In this document: in pieces, positions 7,562 to 16,598 of the stretch | Position numbering within the stretch: position 1 is the first letter of the stretch | How the letters are laid out: each line of letters begins with the position of its first letter | Assembly: GCA_020634395.1 (NCBI GenBank) | Contig: JACKBU010000010.1 | Span: forward strand, 69,559 to 133,558 | From: Ardenticatenaceae bacterium | Lineage (GTDB): Bacteria > Chloroflexota > Anaerolineae > Promineifilales > Promineifilaceae | DNA length: 64,000 nucleotides | Direction: 5' to 3' | Notes under the pieces: generated by a model | What the model was told of the DNA's origin: nothing | The model's database searches: none | The model's input: the letters and a program-made list of their open reading frames with translations, nothing else | Translations under genes and position numbers: made by a program

Positions 7562-8890
7562 ATGAGCTTCAAACAAATCGGCCGATACGAAATAATCCGC
7601 GAGATCGGGCGTGGCGGCATGGCCACCGTCTACCTCGGGCACGACCTCTCGTTTCAGCGCGATGTGGCTATCAAGCTGCTGCCGCCCCAATTCAGCCACG
7701 ATCCGACATTTCATGAGCGCTTCAATCAGGAAGCCCATACCCTGGCGCAACTGGAACACAATGCCGTGGTCCCCGTTTATGATTATGGCGAGGAAGGGGA
7801 TTGGCCTTATTTGGTGATGCGCTACATGGCGGGCGGTTCCCTGGCCGATCGCCTCAAAAGCGGGCCGCTTTCGCTGGAAAAAGCCACCAACGTCACGCAG
7901 CGCATGGGGGCGGCCCTGGATAAGGCCCACAAACTAAAATTCATCCACCGCGACCTGAAACCCGGCAACGTTCTCTTCGACGAAGAGGATTACGCCTACC
8001 TGGCCGACTTTGGCATTGTGCGTCTGGCCGAATCGACCCACACCGTCACGATGATCGGCACGCCCGACTACATGACGCCGGAACAGATCCGCGGCCTGGA
8101 CATCGATTGTCGCAGCGATATCTACCAGCTTGGCATCCTGCTGTTTGAGATGCTGGCCGGGCAAAAGCCGTTTGTGGCCAATGACACGGCCGCCCTGATG
8201 TACAAACACGCCCATGATCCAGTTCCCGACGTGCGTGAGTGGAACAAAGAACTGCCGGATGGCTGCGCAGTGGTGATTCGCCGGGCAATGGCTAAAGATC
8301 CGGCCGACCGTTATGATTCGGCCGGGGAAATGGCGGCTGCGCTGACGCAGTATCTGACGCGCACGCAGTCCCCCACCGTCCGATTGGAAGCCACCAAACG
8401 GCCGCGCCCGGAGCGGGAAACGGCCGTTTCCCCCCACACTCCCCAAGGCCCGCACGTCGTTTCCGCCTCTCTGGAGCATGCATACAGCCGGCCCAAGCGT
8501 GAAAAACGGCCGTCGTCTCCCGCCGCTGCAGAACTGCCAGCCAAACGCCCGGCCACGCCCTGGATACGCTGGATCTTTGCCACAGTGGCCGGTTTCGTAT
8601 TGGGCTTTGTGGCTCTGTTTCCCCTTTATGGGGGATGGAGTTCCTCCAATCTGGTAAACGGCGCGATTTTCGGCCTGGTGGCAAGCTTCTTCCAGTGGCT
8701 CGTCCTGCGCCGCCGGATCAACAGGGCCTTTACCTGGATGCTGACTAACATGGCCGTCTTTGCCATTTTCTTTGTCGTTACCGACGTGGCCAGCTCGGAT
8801 ATGCCTGTTTTGTTCCTTCTGTTTGCCGTTGTCCTTATTATGATGGGTATGGGCATCAGGCAGATGCGGCGATCGTCAATGCAGCTATAA
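7562..8890 (+). CDS. Membrane-bound Ser/Thr protein kinase (PknB type)
   Basis: A 442-aa eukaryotic-like kinase. The kinase domain spans about residues 8-262: glycine loop IGRGGMATVYLG, catalytic lysine in VAIKLL, catalytic loop HRDLKPGNVLFD, DFG in ADFGIVR, and APE-like TPEQ. A proline-rich linker follows (about 262-330), then about four hydrophobic segments (WIFATVAGFVLGFVALFPLYG onward), so the kinase is anchored by a C-terminal membrane bundle rather than the single helix plus PASTA domains seen in PknB. TGGAG lies 7 nt before the ATG. Target unknown. ACGGCCGT occurs twice in the linker (RETAVS, KRPSS), a region free to vary. Confidence 0.93.
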   Translation: MSFKQIGRYEIIREIGRGGMATVYLGHDLSFQRDVAIKLLPPQFSHDPTFHERFNQEAHTLAQLEHNAVVPVYDYGEEGDWPYLVMRYMAGGSLADRLKSGPLSLEKATNVTQRMGAALDKAHKLKFIHRDLKPGNVLFDEEDYAYLADFGIVRLAESTHTVTMIGTPDYMTPEQIRGLDIDCRSDIYQLGILLFEMLAGQKPFVANDTAALMYKHAHDPVPDVREWNKELPDGCAVVIRRAMAKDPADRYDSAGEMAAALTQYLTRTQSPTVRLEATKRPRPERETAVSPHTPQGPHVVSASLEHAYSRPKREKRPSSPAAAELPAKRPATPWIRWIFATVAGFVLGFVALFPLYGGWSSSNLVNGAIFGLVASFFQWLVLRRRINRAFTWMLTNMAVFAIFFVVTDVASSDMPVLFLLFAVVLIMMGMGIRQMRRSSMQL

Positions 8891-8954
8891 TGGAGGCGCG
8901 GCGCAAAACGGCCGTTAACCATGCTTCATATCATACGAAGGACTGGCAGATTCT

Positions 8955-10643
8955 ATGACCACCGACGATAAAAAAATCATCTACTCTATGCTGGGCGTGG
9001 GCAAAATTGTCCCGCCCAATAAACAAATCCTCAAAGACATCTCGCTCTCTTACTTTTACGGCGCGAAGATTGGCGTGCTGGGCCTGAACGGCGCGGGTAA
9101 ATCCACCCTGCTGCGGATTATGGCAGGGGTGGATAAGGACTTTGTGGGGGAAACGGCCGTTTCCCCCGGCTACACCATCGGCTACTTAGAGCAAGAACCC
9201 CTGCTCGACGAAGCCCGCACCGTGCGTGAAGTCGTCGAAGAGGGCGCGCAAGAAGTCGTGGATGCCCTGCGCCAGTTCGACGAAATCAACCTGAAATTCG
9301 GCGAACCTCTCACCGACGACGAGATGAATGATCTCATTGAGGAACAGGGCCGCCTGCAAGACCAACTCGACCATATGGACGCCTGGAACCTGGACAACCG
9401 CCTGGAACTGGCGATGGACGCCCTGCGCACGCCGCCCGGCGACACCCCGGTCTCCGTCCTCTCCGGCGGCGAGCGGCGGCGCGTGGCCCTCTGCCGCCTC
9501 CTGTTGCAGCAGCCCGACATCCTCCTGCTGGACGAACCCACCAACCACCTCGACGCCGAATCCGTCGCCTGGCTAGAGCGCCACTTGCAGCAGTACCCCG
9601 GCACCGTCATCGCCGTCACCCACGACCGCTACTTTCTGGACAACGTCGCCGGATGGATTTTGGAGCTGGATCGCGGCTATGGCATCCCCTGGAAAGGCAA
9701 CTACTCCTCCTGGCTGCAGCAAAAACAAGACCGCCTGCTGCGCGAAGAAAAGAAAGAATCGGCCCGCATAAAAACCTTGCAGCGCGAGCTGGACTGGGTC
9801 AATATGTCGGCCAAAGGACAGCGCGCCAAATCCAAAGCGCGCATCTCCCGCTATAACGAGCTGCTCAACCAGGACGTGGAACGCGCCAACGAAGAGCGCG
9901 AAATCTTCATCCCGCCCGGCCCGCGCCTGGGCAACATTGTGATTCAGGCCGATGACCTCAAAAAAGGCTACGGCAACACTCTCCTCTACGAAGACCTCAG
10001 CTTCGACATCCCGCCGGGAGCCATCGTCGGCGTGATTGGGCCCAACGGGGCCGGCAAAACCACCCTCTTCCGCCTCATCGTCGGCCAGGAGCAGCCCGAT
10101 GACGGCACGCTGCGCGTCGGCGACACCGTGCAGTTGGCCTACGTAGACCAGAGCCGCGACACCCTGGACCCCAACAAAACCGTCTGGCAAGAAATTTCGG
10201 ATGGCGAGGAATCCCTCAACCTGGGCCACCGGCGCGTCAACTCGCGTGCCTTTGTCGCCCGCTTCAACTTCCCCGGCAGCGACCAGCAGAAAAAAGTGGG
10301 CGACCTGTCCGGCGGCGAGCGCAACCGCGTTCATCTGGCCAAGATGCTCAAATCCGGGGCCAACGTCCTGCTGCTGGACGAACCGACCAACGACCTGGAC
10401 GTGAACACCCTACGCGCCCTGGAAGACGCTTTGGACAGCTTCGCCGGTTCGGCCGTCATCATCTCCCATGATCGCTGGTTCCTGAACCGCATCGCCACCC
10501 ACATTCTGGCCTTTGAAGGCGACAGCGAAGTACGCTGGTTCATCGGCAATTACGACGCCTACGAAGAAGACCGCCGCGCGCGCCTGGGCGCCACCGCCGA
10601 CCGCCCACACCGCATCAGCTACCGCAAGCTGACGAGGGATTAA
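8955..10643 (+). CDS. ettA: ABC-F protein, energy-dependent translational throttle EttA-like
   Basis: A 562-aa soluble tandem ABC ATPase without membrane segments. ABC1 has GLNGAGKST, LSGGERRRVAL and LLLDEPTNHLD; ABC2 has GPNGAGKTT, LSGGERNRVHLA and LLLDEPTNDLD. An insertion after ABC1 Walker A (about residues 90-150) is the 'arm', and the charged linker DRLLREEKKESARIKTLQRELDWV is the P-site tRNA-interacting motif. Length and MLGVGKIVPP.KQIL N-terminus fit EttA, which gates the first elongation step according to ADP/ATP ratio. AAGGA precedes the ATG. The next gene begins 3 nt after the stop. Confidence 0.93.
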   Translation: MTTDDKKIIYSMLGVGKIVPPNKQILKDISLSYFYGAKIGVLGLNGAGKSTLLRIMAGVDKDFVGETAVSPGYTIGYLEQEPLLDEARTVREVVEEGAQEVVDALRQFDEINLKFGEPLTDDEMNDLIEEQGRLQDQLDHMDAWNLDNRLELAMDALRTPPGDTPVSVLSGGERRRVALCRLLLQQPDILLLDEPTNHLDAESVAWLERHLQQYPGTVIAVTHDRYFLDNVAGWILELDRGYGIPWKGNYSSWLQQKQDRLLREEKKESARIKTLQRELDWVNMSAKGQRAKSKARISRYNELLNQDVERANEEREIFIPPGPRLGNIVIQADDLKKGYGNTLLYEDLSFDIPPGAIVGVIGPNGAGKTTLFRLIVGQEQPDDGTLRVGDTVQLAYVDQSRDTLDPNKTVWQEISDGEESLNLGHRRVNSRAFVARFNFPGSDQQKKVGDLSGGERNRVHLAKMLKSGANVLLLDEPTNDLDVNTLRALEDALDSFAGSAVIISHDRWFLNRIATHILAFEGDSEVRWFIGNYDAYEEDRRARLGATADRPHRISYRKLTRD

Positions 10644-10646
10644 ACG

Positions 10647-11876
10647 ATGCCAGATCAGCGCTTGCCCGCTTTACCCCTTCCGGCGCCGCTGCGCGGTTCG
10701 GAAACGGGGTCGTTTACCCATTATTCGATTGCCGTGCGCCTGCCGGACATTGGGCGGCGCATTGTGGCCGAGAACAACTTTCGTTCGCACATCGCGGCTG
10801 ACATCCAGGCTCTGATCGAGGAAATCCCCAACGGCGCTATTCGCCCGTTGTTTGACCACGATGCCCCAGATGCAGGCGACTGGCGGCAATACTGCCTGCC
10901 TTATCTGGGGCAGTCCTGGCTGCAAGCGCCCTGGTTTTTTGTGGAAACGTATTTTTACCGGCGGGTGCTGGAAGCGACACAGTATTTTGAGCAGGGGGCG
11001 GCCACGGCCGTTTACGATCCCTTTGCCCGGCAGAAAAAACAAGGCCTGCTCAGCTCGCGGGCGGTTACGCGCGACTTGTGTGCGGCAGTGAACCGCTGGC
11101 TGGGCCATCCGGCCGCTCGCCGGGATGCGCTGCATCACCTTCTGTCGGTGGCTTTGTGGGGCAACCAGGCCGATTTAAGCATGTGGCCGGCCGACAGCGA
11201 TGACAATCCCTCACATGGGGAAGAGGAGCGCCGGGAACACCTGCTGCTGGATGAGTCCACGGCCGTTATTGACCATTTGCTCGCCCCCGACCGCCCTATA
11301 CGCCTGGATTTGATTGCCGACAATGCCGGGTTCGAACTGGTAGGCGATTTGTGCCTGCTGGATTATGCCTTGCACAGCGATACGGCAGAGTCCGTTACCC
11401 TGCACCTGAAATCTCATCCCACTTTCGTCTCCGACGCCACGCCCACCGACGTGCGGCAGACCATCACCTACCTGGCTCAGGCCGATGACCCGGAGATGAA
11501 GACGGTGGGCGGACGCCTGCAAGCAGCCCTGGATGACGGCCGTCTCCAACTGCGCGACCATCTCTTCTGGACTTCGCCGCTGGCGATGTGGGAAATGCCT
11601 GCCAGCCTGGCAGCCGACTTGCAAGCCGCTCACCTGGTTATCAGCAAGGGAGATGCCAACTACCGGCGCCTGCTGGGCGACCGGCATTGGGCTTTCGACA
11701 CGCCGTTTGCCGACGTCGTGGCTTATTTCCCCGCTTCCCTGCTGGCGCTGCGCACGCTCAAATCGGAAGTCGTGGTGGGCTTAGCGCCAGACCTGATTGC
11801 CGCCATGCCACAGCGTGATCCGGACTGGTTGATTAACGGCCGTTGGGGACTGATCCAATTCGCCCCCCTCGCCTGA
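10647..11876 (+). CDS. ARMT1/DUF89-like metal-dependent phosphatase
   Basis: A 409-aa protein matching the DUF89 (damage-control phosphatase, ARMT1 branch) family. LDLIADNAGFELVGDL holds the conserved metal-binding Asp-Asn, and the later SKGDANYRRLLGDRHW is the second family signature. Family members hydrolyse phosphorylated sugars or damaged phosphometabolites with Mn or Co. It follows ettA with a 3-nt gap and is therefore almost certainly cotranscribed. The exact substrate is not known; the annotation as a protein-glutamate methyltransferase given to the human homologue should not be carried over. Confidence 0.85.
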   Translation: MPDQRLPALPLPAPLRGSETGSFTHYSIAVRLPDIGRRIVAENNFRSHIAADIQALIEEIPNGAIRPLFDHDAPDAGDWRQYCLPYLGQSWLQAPWFFVETYFYRRVLEATQYFEQGAATAVYDPFARQKKQGLLSSRAVTRDLCAAVNRWLGHPAARRDALHHLLSVALWGNQADLSMWPADSDDNPSHGEEERREHLLLDESTAVIDHLLAPDRPIRLDLIADNAGFELVGDLCLLDYALHSDTAESVTLHLKSHPTFVSDATPTDVRQTITYLAQADDPEMKTVGGRLQAALDDGRLQLRDHLFWTSPLAMWEMPASLAADLQAAHLVISKGDANYRRLLGDRHWAFDTPFADVVAYFPASLLALRTLKSEVVVGLAPDLIAAMPQRDPDWLINGRWGLIQFAPLA

Positions 11877-11877
11877 T

Positions 11878-12078
11878 CTAGGCCAGAGGACCGGTCGTTA
11901 CATCCTTTCCGTAAGGAATTTTTGCCGCCAGCCGGCTGGGATTGTGGATTAAAATGGGCAGACACTGCGCACAAATCCATACCTGGCGTCCGCGAAAGTT
12001 TAACGACACTAACGGAACTTCATAGTCAGAACGATGGCAATACAAACACTGGACTTTTTTTTGATTTTCTTCTGGCAT
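11878..12078 (-). CDS. Small zinc-ribbon protein
   Basis: A 66-aa protein with two CxxC pairs (CLYCHR near residue 10 and CAQC near 36) separated by a short beta-rich stretch; this is a rubredoxin/zinc-ribbon layout. The ATG at 12078 has AGGAG about 10 nt upstream; an in-frame ATG at 12096 would overlap that site. It ends one base after the convergent DUF89 gene. I do not recognise a named family; a nucleic-acid or protein-binding zinc knuckle is likely. Confidence 0.7.
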   Translation of the reverse strand: MPEENQKKVQCLYCHRSDYEVPLVSLNFRGRQVWICAQCLPILIHNPSRLAAKIPYGKDVTTGPLA

Positions 12079-12144
12079 CCCTCGGAAACTCCTCATACTG
12101 GCTTTGAATACAATTTCTTCCCGGCTCCACCGGATCCATAGACA

Positions 12145-12939
12145 TCAAATAATTCTGGTCTCCAGTAAAATATTAACCTGTGTGCTTTGCAAGTGATGTG
12201 GGTCAAATCCCAGACCACGCCAGCGGGCAGGCGATTGATGAGCAGCTACGGCCGTTTGCGCCACCGCCAGACCCAAATCATAGACGGCCGCCTCATCCGC
12301 CAAGAACCACTGCAGCGGCGCGCCATGAGCGGCAAATCGCTGGCGCGCCGATGTGCTAAATTCTTCAGTCAATACATCCAGGGCAAAGGTCGCTCCCGGA
12401 AAATGGCGCGACAGCATTTGGAACAGGGCCGCAACTTCCGCTGGAGCTAGAAAAAACAGCACGCCTTCGGCAATGAACAAGATGTCGGCAGCCGGAACGG
12501 CCGTCATCTCCCCCGTCCAGGCCTCATCCAACATGGAAAACGGCAAGAAGCGATGCTGCGCGGTTTCCACGTCTACCAGCCGCCGGACGGCAATGGCCTC
12601 CGGCAAATCCAGCTCCCACCACAAGGCTCGCTCAACTCCCAGGCGAGCAAAGCGGGTAGACAACCCTGCGCCCAATTCCACCACGATTGGCCGCTGGCGG
12701 GCAGCCAGGAAACGCTGTGTCACGTCGTCGAAAAACCGGGCGCGCACGGCCGTGCCCAACTGGAAAACCGGCGAATACAGCGCCTCCAGCGCCTGGCGCG
12801 CCGCTTCCGGCTGCGGAATCTGTTCATACCACTGGGCGGCCAATGGGTCGGCGAACAGGTGGTCGGCACGGCCGTCTTCCTCGGCCCGGGCGCGCAGCGT
12901 AAAAAGCAGTGTGCCCGTCAGACCAGACAGCTCAACCAT
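12145..12939 (-). CDS. Class I SAM-dependent O-methyltransferase of the LCM/PPM family
   Basis: A 264-aa protein with the leucine-carboxyl-methyltransferase layout: LRARAEED near the start, GTAVRARFFDD before the SAM site, VVELGAGLSTRF (motif I) and WWELDLPEAI (acidic residue binding ribose), then FIAEGVLFFL. Bacterial members methylate diverse small molecules, e.g. in polyketide pathways; the acceptor here is unknown. The ATG at 12939 was chosen; it overlaps the end of the upstream lipocalin-like gene by 8 nt, so the two are translationally coupled. Confidence 0.85.
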   Translation of the reverse strand: MVELSGLTGTLLFTLRARAEEDGRADHLFADPLAAQWYEQIPQPEAARQALEALYSPVFQLGTAVRARFFDDVTQRFLAARQRPIVVELGAGLSTRFARLGVERALWWELDLPEAIAVRRLVDVETAQHRFLPFSMLDEAWTGEMTAVPAADILFIAEGVLFFLAPAEVAALFQMLSRHFPGATFALDVLTEEFSTSARQRFAAHGAPLQWFLADEAAVYDLGLAVAQTAVAAHQSPARWRGLGFDPHHLQSTQVNILLETRII

Positions 12940-13435
12940 CGAGCCGCTCCCAGACCAGTTTTCCCACAACCGGAGCATCCGCCGGTCCCATGGGCGGCGT
13001 GGTCAGTATCAACAAACGGCCGTCGGAGGAAAATTCATAAAAACGGATCAGCTCCTTCCCCACCCAATTCGGCAGCAGGCTGCCCTGCACACGGTGTGTG
13101 ATCTGGCGCGCCTCGGCGTCGATGGTGTAGGTGCCAAAGTACGCTGTGTAACCATCGAAGGCGGCTTTTAGATGGGCAACGGCCGTGTCCGACATAGCGC
13201 CAGCGTGCAAACGCGGCCGGTCCGGGCGCATAAGCTGCGCCGCCATGTAACCGTGCGCATCGTAGTAAATCTGCCCCTGCGGCTCGTCACCCAACGGAAA
13301 CACGGAGCGCCCGTCACTCTGTTCAAACTCCGACGAAAGCAGCCGCCAGACGCCAACAAAGAGTGCCTGAACCTGGTCAGGCTTATGTACGGCTTCGCTC
13401 TTAGCCGGGGAAGATGTGGGCTCGGGTTCGTTCAC
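12932..13435 (-). CDS. Lipocalin-like domain protein
   Basis: A 167-aa protein similar to the bacterial lipocalin-like family (PF13924): VGVWRLLSSEFEQSDGR near the start, GQIYYDAHGYMAAQLM, then YFGTYTIDAEARQITHRVQGSLLPNWVG. No signal peptide, so it is probably cytosolic. It starts at GTG. Its overlap with the methyltransferase downstream suggests a shared small-molecule pathway, but the ligand is unknown. Confidence 0.78.
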   Translation of the reverse strand: MNEPEPTSSPAKSEAVHKPDQVQALFVGVWRLLSSEFEQSDGRSVFPLGDEPQGQIYYDAHGYMAAQLMRPDRPRLHAGAMSDTAVAHLKAAFDGYTAYFGTYTIDAEARQITHRVQGSLLPNWVGKELIRFYEFSSDGRLLILTTPPMGPADAPVVGKLVWERLDG

Positions 13436-13463
13436 GGCGTTACAGCAACCGGAATTTAGGAGC

Positions 13464-14621
13464 TTATGACTGCATTTTTAGCGCCCGGCCGTAAGCCAGT
13501 TTGACGGCATCGGTGTAAGCCGGATCTTTAACCGCCATCCCCAAAATGCGCCGTGCTTTCTCGAAATCGCCCTTTAGCAAGTAGAGTCGCCCGAGGATGA
13601 AATACACGGCCGTCATGCGCAGGCCCCCCCGCACAGCCCTTTCGTAACAGGCAATCGCTTCATCAGCCTGATCGCGGCTCTCAAAATCCATCGCCTGGCC
13701 GATCAGCGCATCGCGCTCCAGCTTGCTGATTCCTGTTTTGCGCGTGACAGCCATGTCGGAGCCATTTTCCTCGCGGAAAATTTCTTCCGCCAACTGCTCA
13801 CTGGCCAGCCGGACAGCCACGTCAACCGGGTCGGTACTGGGCCGGGCGGCGGGTGCCTCCGCCTTTTTCTGGCGCGCCTCAGCTTCAAAAATGGCCGCCA
13901 TCTGCCGCACGGTTTCGGTCAACGCATCGGCTTCGGCCTGCTCTTCAGCCGAGAGGCCGGGCACTTCGATTTCTTCCGGTTCCGGCTCGCTAAAACCGGC
14001 TTCGCCATGGCGAATAAGATCGATAGCCGTCAGGACATCCTGGTTGCCGGGGTCCAGGCGCAAGGCGGCCTGGCACATCTGGTAGGCTTTCACGTTATCG
14101 TTTTGGGCCTGCAAAATGCGGGCAATCGCCAGATATTCGCGCACGGCTTCGCGCTTCTTATTTTGGCGCTGGAAAATCATGGCCAGACGCCGGTGGGGGC
14201 CAAGCAGACTGGAATCCAGGCGGATGGCCCGCTCCCAATGACCAATCGCCTCTTCTAATTTACGCTGGCGCAGGAGTAATTCGCCCACGGCCGTATAGGT
14301 TTTGGCTGCTTCGGTTAATTGTCCCTGCCGTTCCTGGATATCGGCGACTTTTTTCAGGTAGTTGACGTCCCCATTGGAATATTTGGCTGCCAGCTTATAA
14401 CATTCCAACGCCCGATCGAGCTGTTTAAGCCCCAGGCACGCTTCTCCCAGGCCAGCGTAAGGCGCCGGTTCCTTGGGAAACTCGCTGGCGGCCGCACGAT
14501 AGGCATTAAAAGCCTCGGACCACAGCGCTTTAGAACTGTACATTGCCCCGCGTTTCAGGGCTTCTTCATACCGCGGACGATTATGGGCCACTGCATACTC
14601 CAAGGTAACATAATTCGGCAA
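13464..14621 (-). CDS. TPR repeat protein
   Basis: A 385-aa protein with about five tetratricopeptide repeats in residues 18-200 (e.g. PAPYAGLGEACLGLKQLDRALECY, KTYTAVGELLLRQRKLEEAIGHWERAI), a charged, Glu-rich linker, and one or two more repeats at the C-terminus (AIACYERAVRGG..YFILGRLYLLKGDFEKARRILGMA). No signal or membrane segment. The start appears to be TTG at 14621 since no in-frame ATG occurs before the first repeat. Probably a scaffold; partner unknown. It lies 28 nt upstream of the lipocalin-like gene in the same direction. Confidence 0.85.
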   Translation of the reverse strand: MPNYVTLEYAVAHNRPRYEEALKRGAMYSSKALWSEAFNAYRAAASEFPKEPAPYAGLGEACLGLKQLDRALECYKLAAKYSNGDVNYLKKVADIQERQGQLTEAAKTYTAVGELLLRQRKLEEAIGHWERAIRLDSSLLGPHRRLAMIFQRQNKKREAVREYLAIARILQAQNDNVKAYQMCQAALRLDPGNQDVLTAIDLIRHGEAGFSEPEPEEIEVPGLSAEEQAEADALTETVRQMAAIFEAEARQKKAEAPAARPSTDPVDVAVRLASEQLAEEIFREENGSDMAVTRKTGISKLERDALIGQAMDFESRDQADEAIACYERAVRGGLRMTAVYFILGRLYLLKGDFEKARRILGMAVKDPAYTDAVKLAYGRALKMQS

Positions 14622-14699
14622 AACGTATTGTTAAAAATATACCAGAGCGGGCTTCTGATCAAGTGGACAATAGGACTAATTATCCGCTCGGTTGCTAGT

Positions 14700-16229
14700 C
14701 TACACGTTGCGCGGTCGGTACTGGAGGGCTTCAGCCAGGTGGGCAGGCTGGATCTGGTCAGCCGCAGCCAGGTCGGCGATGGTACGCGCGACTTTGAGCA
14801 CGCGGTGGAAAGCGCGGGCGCTGAGACCCATCTGGGACATGGCGCTTTTCATCAACCGCTTACCCGTCTCATCGAGCACGCAAATGGCCCGCACTTCGCT
14901 CGGTCCCATGTCGGCGTTGCCAAAGAGGCCATTTTCGCGGAAACGTTCCGCCTGGCAGAGACGCGCGGCTTCTACGCGCTGCCGCACCTGCTCCGAAGAT
15001 TCGCCACGGCGCACGGCCGTTAGCTTTTCAAAATCCACCCGCGGCACGTCCACATGCAGATCGATGCGGTCCATCAAGGGGCCGGAAATGCGCTTTTGGT
15101 AACGGGTGATCATGGCATTGGAACAGGTGCAGGCGTGTACGGGATCGCCAAAGTAGCCGCAGGGGCAGGGGTTTTGTGCCGCCACCAGCATGAAATTGGC
15201 CGGGTAGGTAACCGTGCCGCTGGCGCGGGAAATAGAGACTTCGCGCGGCAGCCCTTCCAGCGGCTGGCGCAGCACTTCGATGAGATTTTGGCCAAACTCG
15301 GGCAGCTCGTCCAGAAATAAAACGCCGCGATGGGCCAGGGAGATTTCGCCGGGGCGCGGCCAGGCGCCGCCGCCTACCAGCCCGGCATAGCTGATGGTAT
15401 GGTGGGGCGCGCGAAACGGCCGTTCCCGAATCAACGGTGTATCGGCCGGCAGCAGACCGGCGACGCTGTAAATCTTGGTCACTTCCAGCGCCTCGTCGAT
15501 GGTCATACGCGGCATAATGCCCGGCAGCGAACGGGCAATGAGGGTTTTGCCGGCTCCCGGCGGACCGGACATGAGGACGTTGTGGCCGCCGGCGGCGGCA
15601 ATTTCCATAGCCCGCTTGACGTGCTCCTGCCCCATGATGTCGGCAAAATCCGCCGCATAGGTGACCTCGCCGGCGAACACTTTGTCCAGGTCAACAGCGA
15701 GGGGAGATAACGGCCGTAACCCCGTTAAATGCCCTACCAGATCCGTCAGGCTGGCAACGGGCATCACTTCCACATCCGGCAGCAGGCCCGCTTCGGGCGC
15801 GTCCACGGCTGGCACAAACACACGCTCAAACCCCTGTGCCCGCGCCAGAGCCGTCATCGGCAAAATACCTTTGGTATGGCGCGTGGTGCCATCCAGCGAC
15901 AACTCTCCGATGAATAATGCGCCGTCCAACTTATCCGGCCAGATTTGCTGCGAAGCTGCCAGGACGCCTACAGCGATAGGCAAATCATAGGCCGGCCCCT
16001 CTTTGCGCAGATCGGCCGGGGCCAGGTTAACGGTGATCCGCTTGTTGGCCGGAAAATCCAGACCGCTGTTCTTAATGGCCGAGTGCACCCGGTCGCGGCT
16101 TTCCCGCACAGCCGCATCTGGCAAACCTACCAGGTTAAAGGCCGGCGCGCCGCGAATGATGTCTACCTCTACATCGACAATATCTGCTTCCAGGCCAACA
16201 ATGGCACAACTCATCACCTTCGCCAACAT
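14700..16229 (-). CDS. comM: ComM/YifB-type Mg-chelatase-like AAA+ ATPase
   Basis: A 509-aa protein with the full family layout: N-terminal ChlI-like fold (VDIIRGAPAFNLVGLPDAAVRESRDRV), AAA+ core with Walker A SGPPGAGKTLIAR and Walker B VLFLDELPEF, a Cys-rich insert NPCPCGYFGDPVHACTCS, and a C-terminal lid (LSARAFHRVLKVARTIADL). ComM is a hexameric helicase that extends heteroduplex branches in natural transformation in Vibrio. Length is normal. It is preceded by a small membrane-protein gene 20 nt away. Confidence 0.94.
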   Translation of the reverse strand: MLAKVMSCAIVGLEADIVDVEVDIIRGAPAFNLVGLPDAAVRESRDRVHSAIKNSGLDFPANKRITVNLAPADLRKEGPAYDLPIAVGVLAASQQIWPDKLDGALFIGELSLDGTTRHTKGILPMTALARAQGFERVFVPAVDAPEAGLLPDVEVMPVASLTDLVGHLTGLRPLSPLAVDLDKVFAGEVTYAADFADIMGQEHVKRAMEIAAAGGHNVLMSGPPGAGKTLIARSLPGIMPRMTIDEALEVTKIYSVAGLLPADTPLIRERPFRAPHHTISYAGLVGGGAWPRPGEISLAHRGVLFLDELPEFGQNLIEVLRQPLEGLPREVSISRASGTVTYPANFMLVAAQNPCPCGYFGDPVHACTCSNAMITRYQKRISGPLMDRIDLHVDVPRVDFEKLTAVRRGESSEQVRQRVEAARLCQAERFRENGLFGNADMGPSEVRAICVLDETGKRLMKSAMSQMGLSARAFHRVLKVARTIADLAAADQIQPAHLAEALQYRPRNV

Positions 16230-16249
16230 AACCGACTCCTTGATCAGCC

Positions 16250-16564
16250 TTACTTATCCTTGCTAAACAACAGCACTGCTACGATGAACAGAGTCGCAAA
16301 CCCGACAAAAAAACCGCTCAGCACACCCAACCCCACGACCAGAGCCGCTCCGATTTTTCCTGTCAACACAAGAGAGACTACGATAGCGCACAATCCAGCC
16401 ACCCCCAGACTGCCGGAGGCAATAAACATGCAGCCGGGCGGACCATTCTCCGCGGGATTATCGCGCCGCTGGTTTACAAAATAGTCTAAAACCGCACCAA
16501 CGATTGCGCTGGCCAGACCAATTCCCCCCCCGATGAGGAAGAAAGTCAGGTTATCAGTTGGCAA
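16250..16564 (-). CDS. Small membrane protein, three helices, no recognised family
   Basis: 104 aa with three predicted membrane helices (FFLIGGGIGLASAIVGAVLDYF, CMFIASGSLGVAGLCAIVVSLVL, AALVVGLGVLSGFFVGFATLFIVAVLLF) and a short polar loop (NQRRDNPAENGPPG). The only in-frame start is TTG. It is Gly/Ala-rich, as are holin-like or transporter-accessory proteins, but nothing specific can be assigned. It lies between comM and the REC-GAF gene, all on the minus strand. Confidence 0.6.
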   Translation of the reverse strand: MPTDNLTFFLIGGGIGLASAIVGAVLDYFVNQRRDNPAENGPPGCMFIASGSLGVAGLCAIVVSLVLTGKIGAALVVGLGVLSGFFVGFATLFIVAVLLFSKDK

Positions 16565-16598
16565 TCTTCATGGCCCTCTCTTTTACTGGCAATATAGC

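Noticed and set aside
10671..11138. Antisense frame under the DUF89 gene, and similar long antisense frames across the window
   Set aside because: Codon bias mirror of the real gene; no homology features or start signals.
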